Shown here piece by piece: positions 35,970-44,934 of a DNA stretch of 64,000 nt. The position numbers and the translations under genes are program-made. A model generated the notes under the pieces. That model searched no databases and was not told the origin of the DNA. It saw only the letters and a program-made list of their open reading frames with translations. The stretch covers positions 294,972-358,971 of the forward strand of contig NZ_JBGFGL010000076.1 of the NCBI RefSeq assembly GCF_041224425.1, given 5' to 3'. Origin of the DNA: Psychroserpens sp041224425. Lineage in GTDB: Bacteria; Bacteroidota; Bacteroidia; Flavobacteriales; Flavobacteriaceae. Numbering within the stretch: position 1 is the stretch's first letter; every line of letters starts with the position of its first letter.

Positions 35970-36938
35970 ATGCTGAGACGATTTTCCGATTACTTAATTC
36001 TTACCCTTAAAGGTATTGCAATGGGTGCAGCTGATGTTGTTCCTGGTGTTTCCGGTGGAACCATTGCCTTTATTTCAGGTATTTATGAAGAATTGATTTC
36101 AAGCATCGATAATTTAAGTCTCAATGTTTTCAAGGTGTGGAAACGCGAAGGTTTTATAACCGCTTGGAACTCAATTAACGGTAGCTTTTTATTAGCCTTA
36201 TTCTCTGGAATTGCCATTAGTATTTTGTCTTTAGCAAAAGTAATCAAATGGCTATTGCACAACGAACCCATCTTGTTGTGGTCCTTTTTTTTCGGATTGG
36301 TATTGGCAAGTATCCTCTACATTGGAAAGCAAGTTAAAACATGGTCTGTTAAAATTATTGCAGCTATTGTAGTAACTTCCATATTATCTTATTATATCAC
36401 ATTAGCAGAGCCCTTTGCTTCTCCTGATAGTTCAATTTATCTTTTGTTTTGCGGTTTTATTGCTATCATCGCAATGATCCTTCCAGGTGTTTCCGGAGCT
36501 TTTATATTACTCATTCTAGGCGCTTATGAAACTGCTATCAATACGATAAACAATTTAATTGAAGCTGTTTCAACCGGTAATCTTGAGCTTTTAAAAGACG
36601 CTTGCCTGAACTTATTACTGCTCGGAATTGGTGCTATAATCGGCCTGAAAGTGTTTTCAAAAGCACTCAACTGGATGTTCAAGCACCACAAACATCTAAC
36701 CTTAGCCATTCTTACGGGTTTCATGATAGGCTCCTTGAACAAAATATGGCCATGGAAGGAAGTACTTAAAACCCGAATCAATTCGAAAGGCATTGAAGTG
36801 AGTGTTTTGGACAAAAGCATATTACCTAATGTTTATCCTGAAGATCCAAAACTCATGCTTGCCCTGATTTTTATGGTCGTTGGATTTGCCACTATCCTAA
36901 TTCTCGAAAGTTTGGGATCTAAAAAAAATGAAGTCTAA
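35970..36938 (+). CDS. DUF368 membrane protein (polyprenyl-phosphate transporter family), copy 1
   Basis: A 322-residue polytopic membrane protein of the DUF368 family, whose characterised members recycle undecaprenyl phosphate across the inner membrane for wall and glycan synthesis. The family hallmark GAADVVPGVSGGTIAF is at about 19-34, and the inverted second copy IAMILPGVSGAFILLILG at about 166-183. Eight or more membrane helices are evident. Its stop shares a base with the start of copy 2, so both are made together. In this copy the first signature keeps the Asp-Val of ADVVPG. Confidence 0.91.
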   Translation: MLRRFSDYLILTLKGIAMGAADVVPGVSGGTIAFISGIYEELISSIDNLSLNVFKVWKREGFITAWNSINGSFLLALFSGIAISILSLAKVIKWLLHNEPILLWSFFFGLVLASILYIGKQVKTWSVKIIAAIVVTSILSYYITLAEPFASPDSSIYLLFCGFIAIIAMILPGVSGAFILLILGAYETAINTINNLIEAVSTGNLELLKDACLNLLLLGIGAIIGLKVFSKALNWMFKHHKHLTLAILTGFMIGSLNKIWPWKEVLKTRINSKGIEVSVLDKSILPNVYPEDPKLMLALIFMVVGFATILILESLGSKKNEV

Positions 36939-37957
36939 TGCCAACAACCAGAAGTCTTAAAGATCGTATTTTTCTGGTTGTTAAAGGACTGGGAATGGGA
37001 GCAGCCAATAAAGTTCCTGGTGTTTCTGGTGGTGTTGTCGCTTTCGTGGCTGGCTTTTATGAAGAGTTTATTTATTCCTTACAGAAGGTCAACAAAAAAG
37101 CCTTCATGTTACTTTTTAATGGACGCTTCAACAGCTTTTATCGCTACATCAATGGTAAGTTTTTAGGACTCTTGTTCTTCGGAATGATTGTGAGTTACTT
37201 TAGCGTTTCCAAAATTCTAGATTATTTTTTACAACATTATGAACTCTATGTCTGGAGTATGTTCTTCGGAATGATTATCGGTTCCATCTATTATATCAAC
37301 AAGGATTTTCACGATTGGTCTTACAAAAGTATTTCGGCCTTAATCATAGGAATACTTTTAGGTATAAGCATCAGTTTTTTAGATCCAGCAAAGGAAAACG
37401 ACCATCTCCTCTTTGTCTTCTTTTGTGGTATGATTAGCGTTTCAGGAATGACACTTCCCGGATTTTCAGGTTCTTTTATTCTGATTCTCCTTGGCAATTA
37501 CGTATTGCTTCTTGTCGATTCGGTGAATGCACTTTACGATACCATTTCAGATATTTTTAGTGGTGACTTTAGTTTCGTCGATAACCCTATCAGGATGCGA
37601 CTCCTGAAAGTACTTAGTGTATTTACTCTTGGTTCTGTAACAGGATTGGTCACATTTTCACATATTTTAAGCTATGTACTGAAACATTTTAAAAGCATAA
37701 CAACAGCTTCTATCATAGGTTTTATTATTGGATCGCTAGGTGTTGTTTGGCCTTGGAAAAAAACAATTTTCAAAACACAGGAGGATGGATCGTTCTTGAT
37801 TGATTCAAGAGGTGAAAAAATCATTCAAAATTACGAACGCTACTTTCCTGAGTTTAATTCAGAAACATACACTGCCATTGGCTTTATAATTCTTGGAATT
37901 TTAATCGTGTTGGCTTTGGAATGGTATGGTCAACGCACGAACAAATCACATGCATAG
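36938..37957 (+). CDS. DUF368 membrane protein (polyprenyl-phosphate transporter family), copy 2
   Basis: A 339-residue paralogue of the preceding protein with the same topology. First signature GAANKVPGVSGGVVAFVAG (about 20-38), second VSGMTLPGFSGSFILILLG (about 168-186). It differs from copy 1 in having Asn-Lys where copy 1 has Asp-Val, and a Phe in the second PGFSG. Two adjacent copies could be a heteromer or be tuned to different lipid carriers or polarities. It overlaps the downstream aroE gene by 8 bases. Confidence 0.91.
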   Translation: MPTTRSLKDRIFLVVKGLGMGAANKVPGVSGGVVAFVAGFYEEFIYSLQKVNKKAFMLLFNGRFNSFYRYINGKFLGLLFFGMIVSYFSVSKILDYFLQHYELYVWSMFFGMIIGSIYYINKDFHDWSYKSISALIIGILLGISISFLDPAKENDHLLFVFFCGMISVSGMTLPGFSGSFILILLGNYVLLLVDSVNALYDTISDIFSGDFSFVDNPIRMRLLKVLSVFTLGSVTGLVTFSHILSYVLKHFKSITTASIIGFIIGSLGVVWPWKKTIFKTQEDGSFLIDSRGEKIIQNYERYFPEFNSETYTAIGFIILGILIVLALEWYGQRTNKSHA

Positions 37958-38699
37958 ATTAGGTTTAATAGGAAGAAACATCTCTTATTCATTTTCAAGA
38001 GGCTATTTTTCAAAAAAGTTTGAAGCCGAACAGTTGCCTTTTACTTATGAAAACTTTGACATTGACGCCATTTCAGAGTTCCCTAAACTCTTAAAAGAGA
38101 ATCCTGATATTTCTGGACTTAACGTTACCATTCCTTATAAAGAGGACATCATTCCATATTTAGACAAGCTTGATAAAAAGGCAAAAAAAATAGGGGCTGT
38201 AAATACGATTACTTTCAATAAAAAAGGACGGCTTAAAGGTTATAATACCGATTGTTATGGTTTTAAAAAATCCATTCAACCCTTTCTAAAAAAACAGCAT
38301 AAAAAAGCTTTGATTTTGGGTACAGGTGGTGCTTCAAAAGCGGTCGCTTACACACTGAAAAAGCGCAATATCAAATGTGACTATGTATCCCGAACCAAGG
38401 GTGAAAAAATCAAATTTACTTACGACGAACTTACGGTCGACATCATTGAGTCTTATAAAATCATTATTAATTGTACACCCTTAGGAACTTATCCTGAAGT
38501 AAATGTTTGTCTGAACATTCCTTACGACGGAATTACAGAAAAGCACTTATTGTACGATTTGATTTACAATCCTGAAGAAACCAAATTTTTGAGATTGGGA
38601 AAACATCAAGGTGCACAAACTTGCAACGGACTTAAAATGCTAGAGTTTCAAGCTGAAAAAGCTTGGGAAATCTGGAAATCAACCTTCAACAAAGTCTAA
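37950..38699 (+). CDS. aroE: shikimate dehydrogenase
   Basis: A 249-residue enzyme of the shikimate pathway, reducing 3-dehydroshikimate to shikimate with NADPH. Seen: LGLIGRNISYSFSRGYF (substrate site), NVTIPYKEDIIPYLD with the catalytic Lys, GAVNTI, YNTDCYGFKKSI with the catalytic Asp, and the Rossmann motif ILGTGGASKAV. The C-terminal QTCNGLKMLEFQAEKAWEIW closes the active site. It is shorter than many homologues by about 20 residues. ATG 37950 gives the normal N-terminus; the in-frame ATG at 37926 lies deep in the preceding gene. Confidence 0.95.
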   Translation: MHRLGLIGRNISYSFSRGYFSKKFEAEQLPFTYENFDIDAISEFPKLLKENPDISGLNVTIPYKEDIIPYLDKLDKKAKKIGAVNTITFNKKGRLKGYNTDCYGFKKSIQPFLKKQHKKALILGTGGASKAVAYTLKKRNIKCDYVSRTKGEKIKFTYDELTVDIIESYKIIINCTPLGTYPEVNVCLNIPYDGITEKHLLYDLIYNPEETKFLRLGKHQGAQTCNGLKMLEFQAEKAWEIWKSTFNKV

Positions 38700-38713
38700 A
38701 TTGGTTAACTTTT

Positions 38714-38743
38714 TTGTTATTAGCACGCCTATTCCTATCTTAG
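38714..38743 (+). promoter_or_regulatory. promoter of the DUF349 gene
   Basis: TTG (38714-38716), 19 bases, then TATCTTAG (38736-38743), one mismatch to TAnnTTTG. 25 bases to the ATG at 38769. Confidence 0.5.
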
Positions 38744-38768
38744 CCCTTTAACCTTAACACATTGAAAA

Positions 38769-40817
38769 ATGTCAGAGCTTGATAACCTGCAAAATGCAGA
38801 TGGAAAAAAAGAGATGGAAACTGAAAATGTTTCAGCTACGGAAAATAACCAAGACGCAGATAATGCAACTTCAGAAGTTACCGAAACCACTGTTGAAAAT
38901 GAAAATTCAACTGATACTGAAGTAACCTCTTCTGAAACTAAAACAGAAGAAATTGATAACACAAGTGATGAGGTTAAAGAAGATATCACTGAAGAAAACA
39001 CTACTGAAGCTGAGGAAAAGAAAGATGCTCATGTTGATGAAATTGATGAAGCCAACGCTGAAGATGCCGAAGACGAATCAAATGTTGAACGTCACACTCT
39101 AGAAAGCAAAGATTACCATGCCATGAGTATGGATGCATTGGTCAAGGAGTTTGATGCCTTATTAAATCAGCATAAAGTTCAAAATATCAGATCTCAAGTT
39201 TCAGATATCAAATCTGAATTCAAATCGAAATTTGACGAACTTCTCGAGGAAAAAAAGGAAGAATTTATCAATGATGGTGGCAATGAAATTGATTTTCATT
39301 TCTCAACTCCTACCAGAAAACAATTCAACGATCTTTATAAAACCTATAGAAACAATCTGAACTCTTATTACAAGAACAGAGAAGCAAGCCTAAAGGAAAA
39401 TCTTGAAAAAAGACTTGCTATCATTGAAGAAATCAAGGGTCTTATCAATGTTGAGGAAAATATCAACACGACCTACAATCACTTTAAAGAGCTACAGGAA
39501 CAGTGGAGAAATGCTGGTCCGATACCAAGAGACAAGTACAACAATGCCTGGAATTCGTACCATCACCATGTAGAGATTTTTTATGATTTCCTTCATTTGA
39601 ATCGTGATTTGAGAGACATGGATTTCAAGCATAATCTTGAGAAAAAAACTAAGATTATTGAACAAGCTGAAGAACTCGCTAAAGATGACAATGTCAATAG
39701 AGCATTTAGAGAACTACAAGTACTCCACAAACTTTGGAAAGAGGAATTAGGTCCAGTTGCCAAAGAACACAGAGAAGAAATCTGGGAGCGTTTTAGCACT
39801 GCAACAAAAGCCATTCACGACAAACGACAAGCCTATTATGCAGATTTAGATAAGGCTTATGAGGTCAATTTAGAAAAGAAAGAGGAGATTATTGGAAAGA
39901 TTGACGCCATAGCCCAAGACCAGCCGAAAAATCATCAAGGTTGGCAAAAGCAGATCAAGGAAGTTGAAAGTTTACGACAGGATTTCTTTAATGCTGGAAA
40001 AGTTCCGTTGAAAGCAAATGAAGCCACATGGACTAAATTCAAAACGACAGTAAGAGCTTTTAACAGAAACAAAAATGCTTACTACAAAAATCTTAAGAAG
40101 TCACAGTACGATAACCTTAAGAAAAAACAAGAGCTCATTAAAATTGCTGAAGACAACAAAGACAGTGAAGATTTTGAAGCTACGACGCCATTAATGAAGA
40201 AAATACAATCTGATTGGAAAACCATTGGACATGTACCACGAAAAGATAGTGACAAGATCTGGAAGCAATTCAAAAAAGCCTGCAACCATTATTTTGACAG
40301 ACTTCATGCCGAACGTAATGCTGCAAATGAAGAAGAAATGGAAGCGTTTCAAAAGAAATCAGAACTTTTGGATGGTGTTAAGGCCCTGAGTTTATCAGGC
40401 AAGCCTAAAGAAGATATTGAAACCATAAAGGATCAAATCAATTCTTGGAAAGCTTTAGGGTCTGTTCCGAGAAACAAACGCTTCATAGAAAAGAAATTTC
40501 ATACTGCCATTGATGAACTGTTCAATAAATTGGACATGGATAAGGCTAAATTGGAAATGATCAAGTTTGAAAACAAACTGGAAACCTTAGCCAAACCTGA
40601 GGATACAAGTCTGTTAGACAATGAGCAAAACTTTATCCGAAAGAAAATCAAGGATATCAAGGGTGAAATCAACCAATTGGAAAACAATATGCAGTTTTTT
40701 ACCAATGTTGACGAATCAAATCCATTGGTTAAAGAAGTTATCAAAAACGTGAAAAAGCACAAAGACGAATTGCAAGTTTGGAAAGACAAATTGAAAAAGG
40801 TTAAAAGCATGTACTAA
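38769..40817 (+). CDS. DUF349 repeat protein
   Basis: A 682-residue cytoplasmic protein. Residues 1-115 are low-complexity and acidic (Glu, Thr, Asp, Asn). The rest is helical, with about six DUF349-type repeats marked by the recurring WR..GP(I/V)PR-x-W pattern: NAGPIPRDKYNNAW, ELGPVAKEHREEIWERF, NAGKVPLKANEATWTKF, TIGHVPRKDSDKIWKQF, ALGSVPRNKRFIEKKF. A C-terminal coiled coil follows (about 610-682). The family is widespread in Bacteroidota with no agreed function. The array of basic helices suggests nucleic acid or ribosome binding, but that is speculative. Confidence 0.9.
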   Translation: MSELDNLQNADGKKEMETENVSATENNQDADNATSEVTETTVENENSTDTEVTSSETKTEEIDNTSDEVKEDITEENTTEAEEKKDAHVDEIDEANAEDAEDESNVERHTLESKDYHAMSMDALVKEFDALLNQHKVQNIRSQVSDIKSEFKSKFDELLEEKKEEFINDGGNEIDFHFSTPTRKQFNDLYKTYRNNLNSYYKNREASLKENLEKRLAIIEEIKGLINVEENINTTYNHFKELQEQWRNAGPIPRDKYNNAWNSYHHHVEIFYDFLHLNRDLRDMDFKHNLEKKTKIIEQAEELAKDDNVNRAFRELQVLHKLWKEELGPVAKEHREEIWERFSTATKAIHDKRQAYYADLDKAYEVNLEKKEEIIGKIDAIAQDQPKNHQGWQKQIKEVESLRQDFFNAGKVPLKANEATWTKFKTTVRAFNRNKNAYYKNLKKSQYDNLKKKQELIKIAEDNKDSEDFEATTPLMKKIQSDWKTIGHVPRKDSDKIWKQFKKACNHYFDRLHAERNAANEEEMEAFQKKSELLDGVKALSLSGKPKEDIETIKDQINSWKALGSVPRNKRFIEKKFHTAIDELFNKLDMDKAKLEMIKFENKLETLAKPEDTSLLDNEQNFIRKKIKDIKGEINQLENNMQFFTNVDESNPLVKEVIKNVKKHKDELQVWKDKLKKVKSMY

Positions 40818-40846
40818 TAGTGCATCGAAAAAATTAGTTCCAAATA

Positions 40847-40885
40847 AAAAAAAAGCGTTACACTAATAAGTATAACGCTTTTTTT
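40847..40885. terminator. bidirectional terminator
   Basis: AGCGTTA...TAACGCT stem (40854-40879), extended inward with one mismatch and flanked by A and T runs. It separates the DUF349 gene from the convergent gene at 40888. Confidence 0.88.
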
Positions 40886-40887
40886 AT

Positions 40888-42060
40888 TCAGCTTTTCGCT
40901 TCGATAGAATCCTTTCCTAACCTTACAATTCCATTGGTAATATTAATTTGGACTTGATTTGAAACGGAATCGGAGTCATTACCGAGAACCAACATGTTTG
41001 AAGATTCCTTTTTTTTACTAGGTGGTGTTTCTATCCTGGCTTTACCAGTATAATGAACAGTTGCATATCCAAAAGTTTTCAATAAAAAATTAGAGTGGTC
41101 TTCTGGATAGAAAGCATTGACTTTAGAGTATTCCGCATTAACGGTAAAACGTCCCATTTGCTCTGAGAAATTATACAACCAATATTCACTATTAAAATCA
41201 TTTATTATATTGTTTTTACCGATTTCAATAATATGGAATTTAGAGAATTCAGAATTAATGACCGCATCGTTTAATGTTCCAATTACCACCTTATCAAGAT
41301 CTTTAAAAGCAAATCTACCACCTAAAATTTGATTGACTTTAAACGAACCGCGTTCTATCTTAAACCATGAATCGTCATTTTGAAATCCGTGACTTCTTAT
41401 AGTACTATGATCAGACTCACAAGCAATTTTGTTGGTTGCCAAAAATCCGAATTCGACCTGAGAATGTCTTAGGTTTAATTTCAATTCTAAAGATTTAGGT
41501 ATTTTAACTACAAAATTTAGTTTATAAGACTTAAGGCTTTCCAAGTTTACCTTTTCAGTTGTACCATCCTCTTTGTACTTCAATAATGACTCAAAAAATC
41601 TATTGTTTTCACCATTATCAAAAGACAATTCTTCTTCTAACTTTTTAATCAATTCCTCTTTCGACTTTTTTGGTTTAGATGTCTTACTATCAAATAACAC
41701 ATCGATGTTTTCTAAGGTAACTCCGAAACTACTTTCAAGGTGATATACTTGACTTGACATTTTATCTTCGCTATCGACTTTTAATGTATAAGCACCATCT
41801 TTTTTGAATACATCGACTTGTATTCCCGAAATGATTTTGTCGATTTCCTTCTTATTGTGTTTTTTAAATGCAATGTTGTATTCAATATGGATCTTTTGAT
41901 CAAAAGACTCCTCAATTTGCACAGATGTGTTTCGCAAATCCATTTTAAAAATGGCATTTGTATCGACATCTAATGTCTTACTGAAAATGTTTTGATGTTG
42001 GGCATTGGCAATTACTGATGTGATGAACATCAAAACCAATAGTTTAAATGGTGTTTTCAT
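40888..42060 (-). CDS. exported beta-rich protein in a sigma-factor operon
   Basis: A 390-residue protein with signal peptide (about 1-20, ending ANAQ) and a repetitive beta-strand pattern (MDLRNTSVQIEESFDQKIHI, KLNLRHSQVEFGFL, VIGTLNDAVINSEFSKFHII, FTVNAEYSKVNAFYPEDHSN). This is similar in style to DUF4097-type beta-helix proteins. No assigned function. It is the third gene of an operon headed by an ECF sigma factor, and it overlaps the preceding membrane protein gene by 17 bases. It may be the periplasmic sensing or output part of that sigma module. Confidence 0.75.
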   Translation of the reverse strand: MKTPFKLLVLMFITSVIANAQHQNIFSKTLDVDTNAIFKMDLRNTSVQIEESFDQKIHIEYNIAFKKHNKKEIDKIISGIQVDVFKKDGAYTLKVDSEDKMSSQVYHLESSFGVTLENIDVLFDSKTSKPKKSKEELIKKLEEELSFDNGENNRFFESLLKYKEDGTTEKVNLESLKSYKLNFVVKIPKSLELKLNLRHSQVEFGFLATNKIACESDHSTIRSHGFQNDDSWFKIERGSFKVNQILGGRFAFKDLDKVVIGTLNDAVINSEFSKFHIIEIGKNNIINDFNSEYWLYNFSEQMGRFTVNAEYSKVNAFYPEDHSNFLLKTFGYATVHYTGKARIETPPSKKKESSNMLVLGNDSDSVSNQVQINITNGIVRLGKDSIEAKS

Positions 42061-42562
42061 GTTGTTCGTTTTTTTGATGAATTAATTTGATTTGTGATTG
42101 AATATCCTTGAGAATACTTAATCGTGTTTTTAGATTATTGACAAGCTCTTCAATAATCAAAATGTTATTCGATTCGAGTTTGTACTGTTTTGAGATCTCT
42201 TTGTAATCTTGATCTAAACTTTCCAATTTTTTTCTAAATCGTTCTACCAACGCGTCATCTTCGGCAATGGCTACAAATTTTTGCCATTCATTATCTATAT
42301 CCTTGAGATATTGACTTTCCAGCGTTGCCATTTGATCTTTAATTGTTGGCTCGCTTACAGATGGAGACAGTACTTTTGTTATTAAAAACCCGATGGATAA
42401 AGTAATCAGTAAAATAGCTGCAAACTTCATGAGTGGTAGTGATGGCTTTTGTGCACTTCTATTTTGCTTTTTAAGTTTTTGTAAAAACTCATCTCTATGG
42501 AATTCTGGAAGCGGTTTGTGTTCATCCTCTGTTTTAAATAATTCTCTAATATCTTGCTTCAT
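42044..42562 (-). CDS. single-pass membrane protein, probable anti-sigma factor
   Basis: A 172-residue protein encoded directly downstream of, and overlapping by 17 bases, an ECF sigma gene. A short cytoplasmic N-terminus (1-43; ELFKTEDEHKPLPEFHRDEF) is followed by one membrane helix (about 44-65) and an extracytoplasmic helical region (about 75-165) likely to form a coiled coil. Size, position and topology fit an anti-sigma factor. There is no recognisable zinc anti-sigma motif, so the role rests on gene order. Confidence 0.72.
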   Translation of the reverse strand: MKQDIRELFKTEDEHKPLPEFHRDEFLQKLKKQNRSAQKPSLPLMKFAAILLITLSIGFLITKVLSPSVSEPTIKDQMATLESQYLKDIDNEWQKFVAIAEDDALVERFRKKLESLDQDYKEISKQYKLESNNILIIEELVNNLKTRLSILKDIQSQIKLIHQKNEQHENTI

Positions 42563-43091
42563 TGTATAATGCTTTTAAAAGTTCTTGTAATGTTTGCTTT
42601 CCACGTCTCAAATGTGTTCTTGAGGTTTTAATGGGAATATTTAAGATTTCCGATATTTCGGAATGGTCATAACCTTCAATTAAATAAAGTTTCACCACAA
42701 TATTGTATTTGGGTTTTAACTGCTCAATAGCCTTAAGAATAGCTTCCTTTTTTATTTCTGAATTAAATTCCCAAGAGGTTTCATCAACCTTTGAAATTGA
42801 TTCAACATCCAAAGGTTTAAAATCAATTTGTTTTTTCTTAAGCCTATCTAAGCAAGTATTTATGATGATTCGCTTGAGCCAGGCTCCGAAAGAAAATTCA
42901 AAATTGTAACGATCTATATTTGAAAATGCCTTCAGAAATCCATCTTGCATCGCGTCCTTAGCATCTTCTTCAGATAAATAACGACAAGCTACCGTATACA
43001 TCCCTTGGCAATACAAATCATAAATCTGCATCATGGCGCGTTCATCTTGCACCTTACACTTGGAAATTAAATCATAGTTGATTATTGACAT
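42546..43091 (-). CDS. ECF-type RNA polymerase sigma factor
   Basis: A 181-residue ECF sigma factor. Region 2 (about 10-80): DERAMMQIYDLYCQGMYTVA, DAKDAMQDGFLKAFSNIDRY, FGAWLKRIIINTCLDRLKK. Region 4 (about 120-175): LKPKYNIVVKLYLIEGYDHS and helix-turn-helix SEISEILNIPIKTSRTHLRR. It leads a three-gene operon with a single-pass membrane protein and an exported beta-rich protein. A GAAACC-N15-CGTT element on its own promoter side suggests autoregulation. Confidence 0.93.
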   Translation of the reverse strand: MSIINYDLISKCKVQDERAMMQIYDLYCQGMYTVACRYLSEEDAKDAMQDGFLKAFSNIDRYNFEFSFGAWLKRIIINTCLDRLKKKQIDFKPLDVESISKVDETSWEFNSEIKKEAILKAIEQLKPKYNIVVKLYLIEGYDHSEISEILNIPIKTSRTHLRRGKQTLQELLKALYNEARY

Positions 43092-43119
43092 TCAATCTTA
43101 GTTAGTATTCAGTATTAAA

Positions 43120-43144
43120 AACGAAAAAAAAGGTCCAGGGTTTC
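43120..43144 (-). promoter_or_regulatory. putative ECF promoter of the sigma gene
   Basis: Minus strand GAAACC (43144-43139), 15 bases, CGTT (43123-43120). Such AAC / CGT-type boxes are usual for ECF sigma factors. It lies 28 bases before the ATG at 43091. Confidence 0.42.
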
Positions 43145-43201
43145 AAAATTCCAATATTTTTTTCATAAAAGTCTGTATCTTTAATCTCAAACCCAACCAA
43201 A

Positions 43202-44521
43202 ATGAGTTCAGATTACAACAGTCCAGCGTTTAAAAAACTTCTGAAACGCCTTCAGGAAGAGAGCTGGCAATTGGAGTTGATTATTTCCGGTTTTGCAATT
43301 TTTGGCTTATTTACAGCTTTCGGACCAATAAGTGAAGCTGCTGAAGCTGCTCAAAACAAACAACAGCTAGCATCTACAATCATTTTGATGATTGCAGTTA
43401 TATCCTGCGCGATTTTAATATTTAATTTATTGCTTCATGTTGTGCTTCGTGGTTTATGGATAGGAGCTCTGGGTTTGCGATATGTCTCAGGTGAAATTGA
43501 CTATGAAGCCTTAAATTATAGTGAGAAGTTCACAAAGTATCTCAAAAAAAGGGTGGGTTCTTTTGACAAATATGTGGCTAGGCTTGAAAACTATTGCAGT
43601 GTGATTTTTGCTATCTCATTCTTGCTCATTTTTTATGTTTTGGCAATTACCTTTACGATTATTACGATTGTTATTATTGCTACTCTCATAATTGATAATG
43701 ACAGTTTGCCTGAAACGCTAAGAACGGTTATTGGAGTTGGGTTGATTCTTTTCATTATTTTGGGAATGATTTTCACCTTTATCGATTTTATTACTCAAGG
43801 TTGGCTTAAACGAAAAAAATGGTTGTCTAAAATTTATTTTCCAATCTATTGGGTGTTCAGTTTCATAACACTTTCCTTTTTATATCGTCCTTTGGTCTAT
43901 AATTTTTTAGATAATAAATTCGGAAAGCGACTAAGCTTCGTTTTACTACCTGTTTATTTTGTAATTCTGATTTTGACCTCAATGAAATACAAACCTTCAA
44001 ATTACTTTGAAAAAGCCGATTATTCTTCAGAAATCTCAGCCAGCAGGAGTAATTATCTTGACCTGATTAAAGAAGATAACGGACTAATAGATGAATTTGC
44101 TATTTCCTCAAAAGCAGTTACCACACCATATCTCAATATCTTTATGGAATTTACAGATGATGTAGAAGACTACGTGTTCAGTTTCAATCCAGATTTAAAA
44201 CCCGATAAGGACAAAAGAGGTTTAAGAAGTGACATTATTTTGATCAATGAAAATAACTGGTCAACCATTACAAAAAAGCGTAAAACTTATTTAAAAACCT
44301 TAAATGAGGTCTTTTCTATAAGAATTGACTCAACAGATTATGACTCTGAATTTATTCTCTCAGAAAGCAATCATGAAAACTTAGGTTTTGAAACATTTGT
44401 GAACATTAAAAACCTTGACGAAGGCAAGCATTTACTGAAAGTCTTAAAAAAACGAATCAAAGATGGAGATACAGCTAAATATTTGGCTTGTAATATTCCG
44501 TTTTGGTACTTTAAGGATTGA
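43202..44521 (+). CDS. multi-pass membrane protein of unknown family
   Basis: A 439-residue protein not assigned to a family. The N-terminal half (about 20-265) has five or six hydrophobic segments in pairs (LIISGFAIFGLFTAFGPI, ILMIAVISCAILIFNLLLHV, SVIFAISFLLIFYVLAITFT, VGLILFIILGMIFTFIDF, LLPVYFVILILTSM). A soluble C-terminal domain of about 170 residues follows, with no recognised motif. It is transcribed away from the sigma operon at 42546 and converges on the sigma/anti-sigma pair at 44524-45502 with only 2 bases between stops. Confidence 0.75.
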   Translation: MSSDYNSPAFKKLLKRLQEESWQLELIISGFAIFGLFTAFGPISEAAEAAQNKQQLASTIILMIAVISCAILIFNLLLHVVLRGLWIGALGLRYVSGEIDYEALNYSEKFTKYLKKRVGSFDKYVARLENYCSVIFAISFLLIFYVLAITFTIITIVIIATLIIDNDSLPETLRTVIGVGLILFIILGMIFTFIDFITQGWLKRKKWLSKIYFPIYWVFSFITLSFLYRPLVYNFLDNKFGKRLSFVLLPVYFVILILTSMKYKPSNYFEKADYSSEISASRSNYLDLIKEDNGLIDEFAISSKAVTTPYLNIFMEFTDDVEDYVFSFNPDLKPDKDKRGLRSDIILINENNWSTITKKRKTYLKTLNEVFSIRIDSTDYDSEFILSESNHENLGFETFVNIKNLDEGKHLLKVLKKRIKDGDTAKYLACNIPFWYFKD

Positions 44522-44523
44522 TT

Positions 44524-44934
44524 TTAATGGAAGCGTTTATTCAATTGATGTTTCAAAATTGGTAATTGTATACAAAACATAATCGCAAACAATACAATAA
44601 CATTAAAAGTGGTTTGTGACATCTCTAAATTTGGAATCCAATTCGATAATTTAAAATTCATATCAAAAGTAAACCCTAAGTTTTCTAACCACGAAGACTC
44701 TGAAATTGTATTGTTAAAATACACATAAACAAAAGATGCCATTGACACCAGAAGAATTAAAAACCACATAGATTTTGATATCAATGGTTTGTAAGTTGTA
44801 TACTTTGAATGACTATACACCTTTATTTGAGACATGACATTATTGGTAAAATCCATTGACGGACTTTCAATAGCCTTTTTTCCTGCCACTTTTCGAGACA
44901 ATTCGTCTAAATATTTATCTGCGTTCTCTTTCAT
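44524..44934 (-). CDS. two-helix membrane protein, probable anti-sigma factor
   Basis: A 136-residue protein with a short cytoplasmic N-terminus (DKYLDELSRKVAGKKAIESP) and two membrane helices (about 56-73 and 111-128). It overlaps the 3' end of the ECF sigma gene by 20 bases. Gene order, overlap and topology make it the likely anti-sigma partner; no named anti-sigma domain is recognised. The loop between helices (about 74-110) would be outside the cytoplasm and could carry the sensing function. Confidence 0.72.
   Translation of the reverse strand: MKENADKYLDELSRKVAGKKAIESPSMDFTNNVMSQIKVYSHSKYTTYKPLISKSMWFLILLVSMASFVYVYFNNTISESSWLENLGFTFDMNFKLSNWIPNLEMSQTTFNVIVLFAIMFCIQLPILKHQLNKRFH

Noticed and set aside
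38735..39001. Minus-strand Ser/Val-rich frame of 88 codons
   Set aside because: It mirrors the acidic low-complexity N-terminus of the DUF349 protein; GAA/ACT-rich codons read backwards give Ser and Val. No promoter or family supports it.
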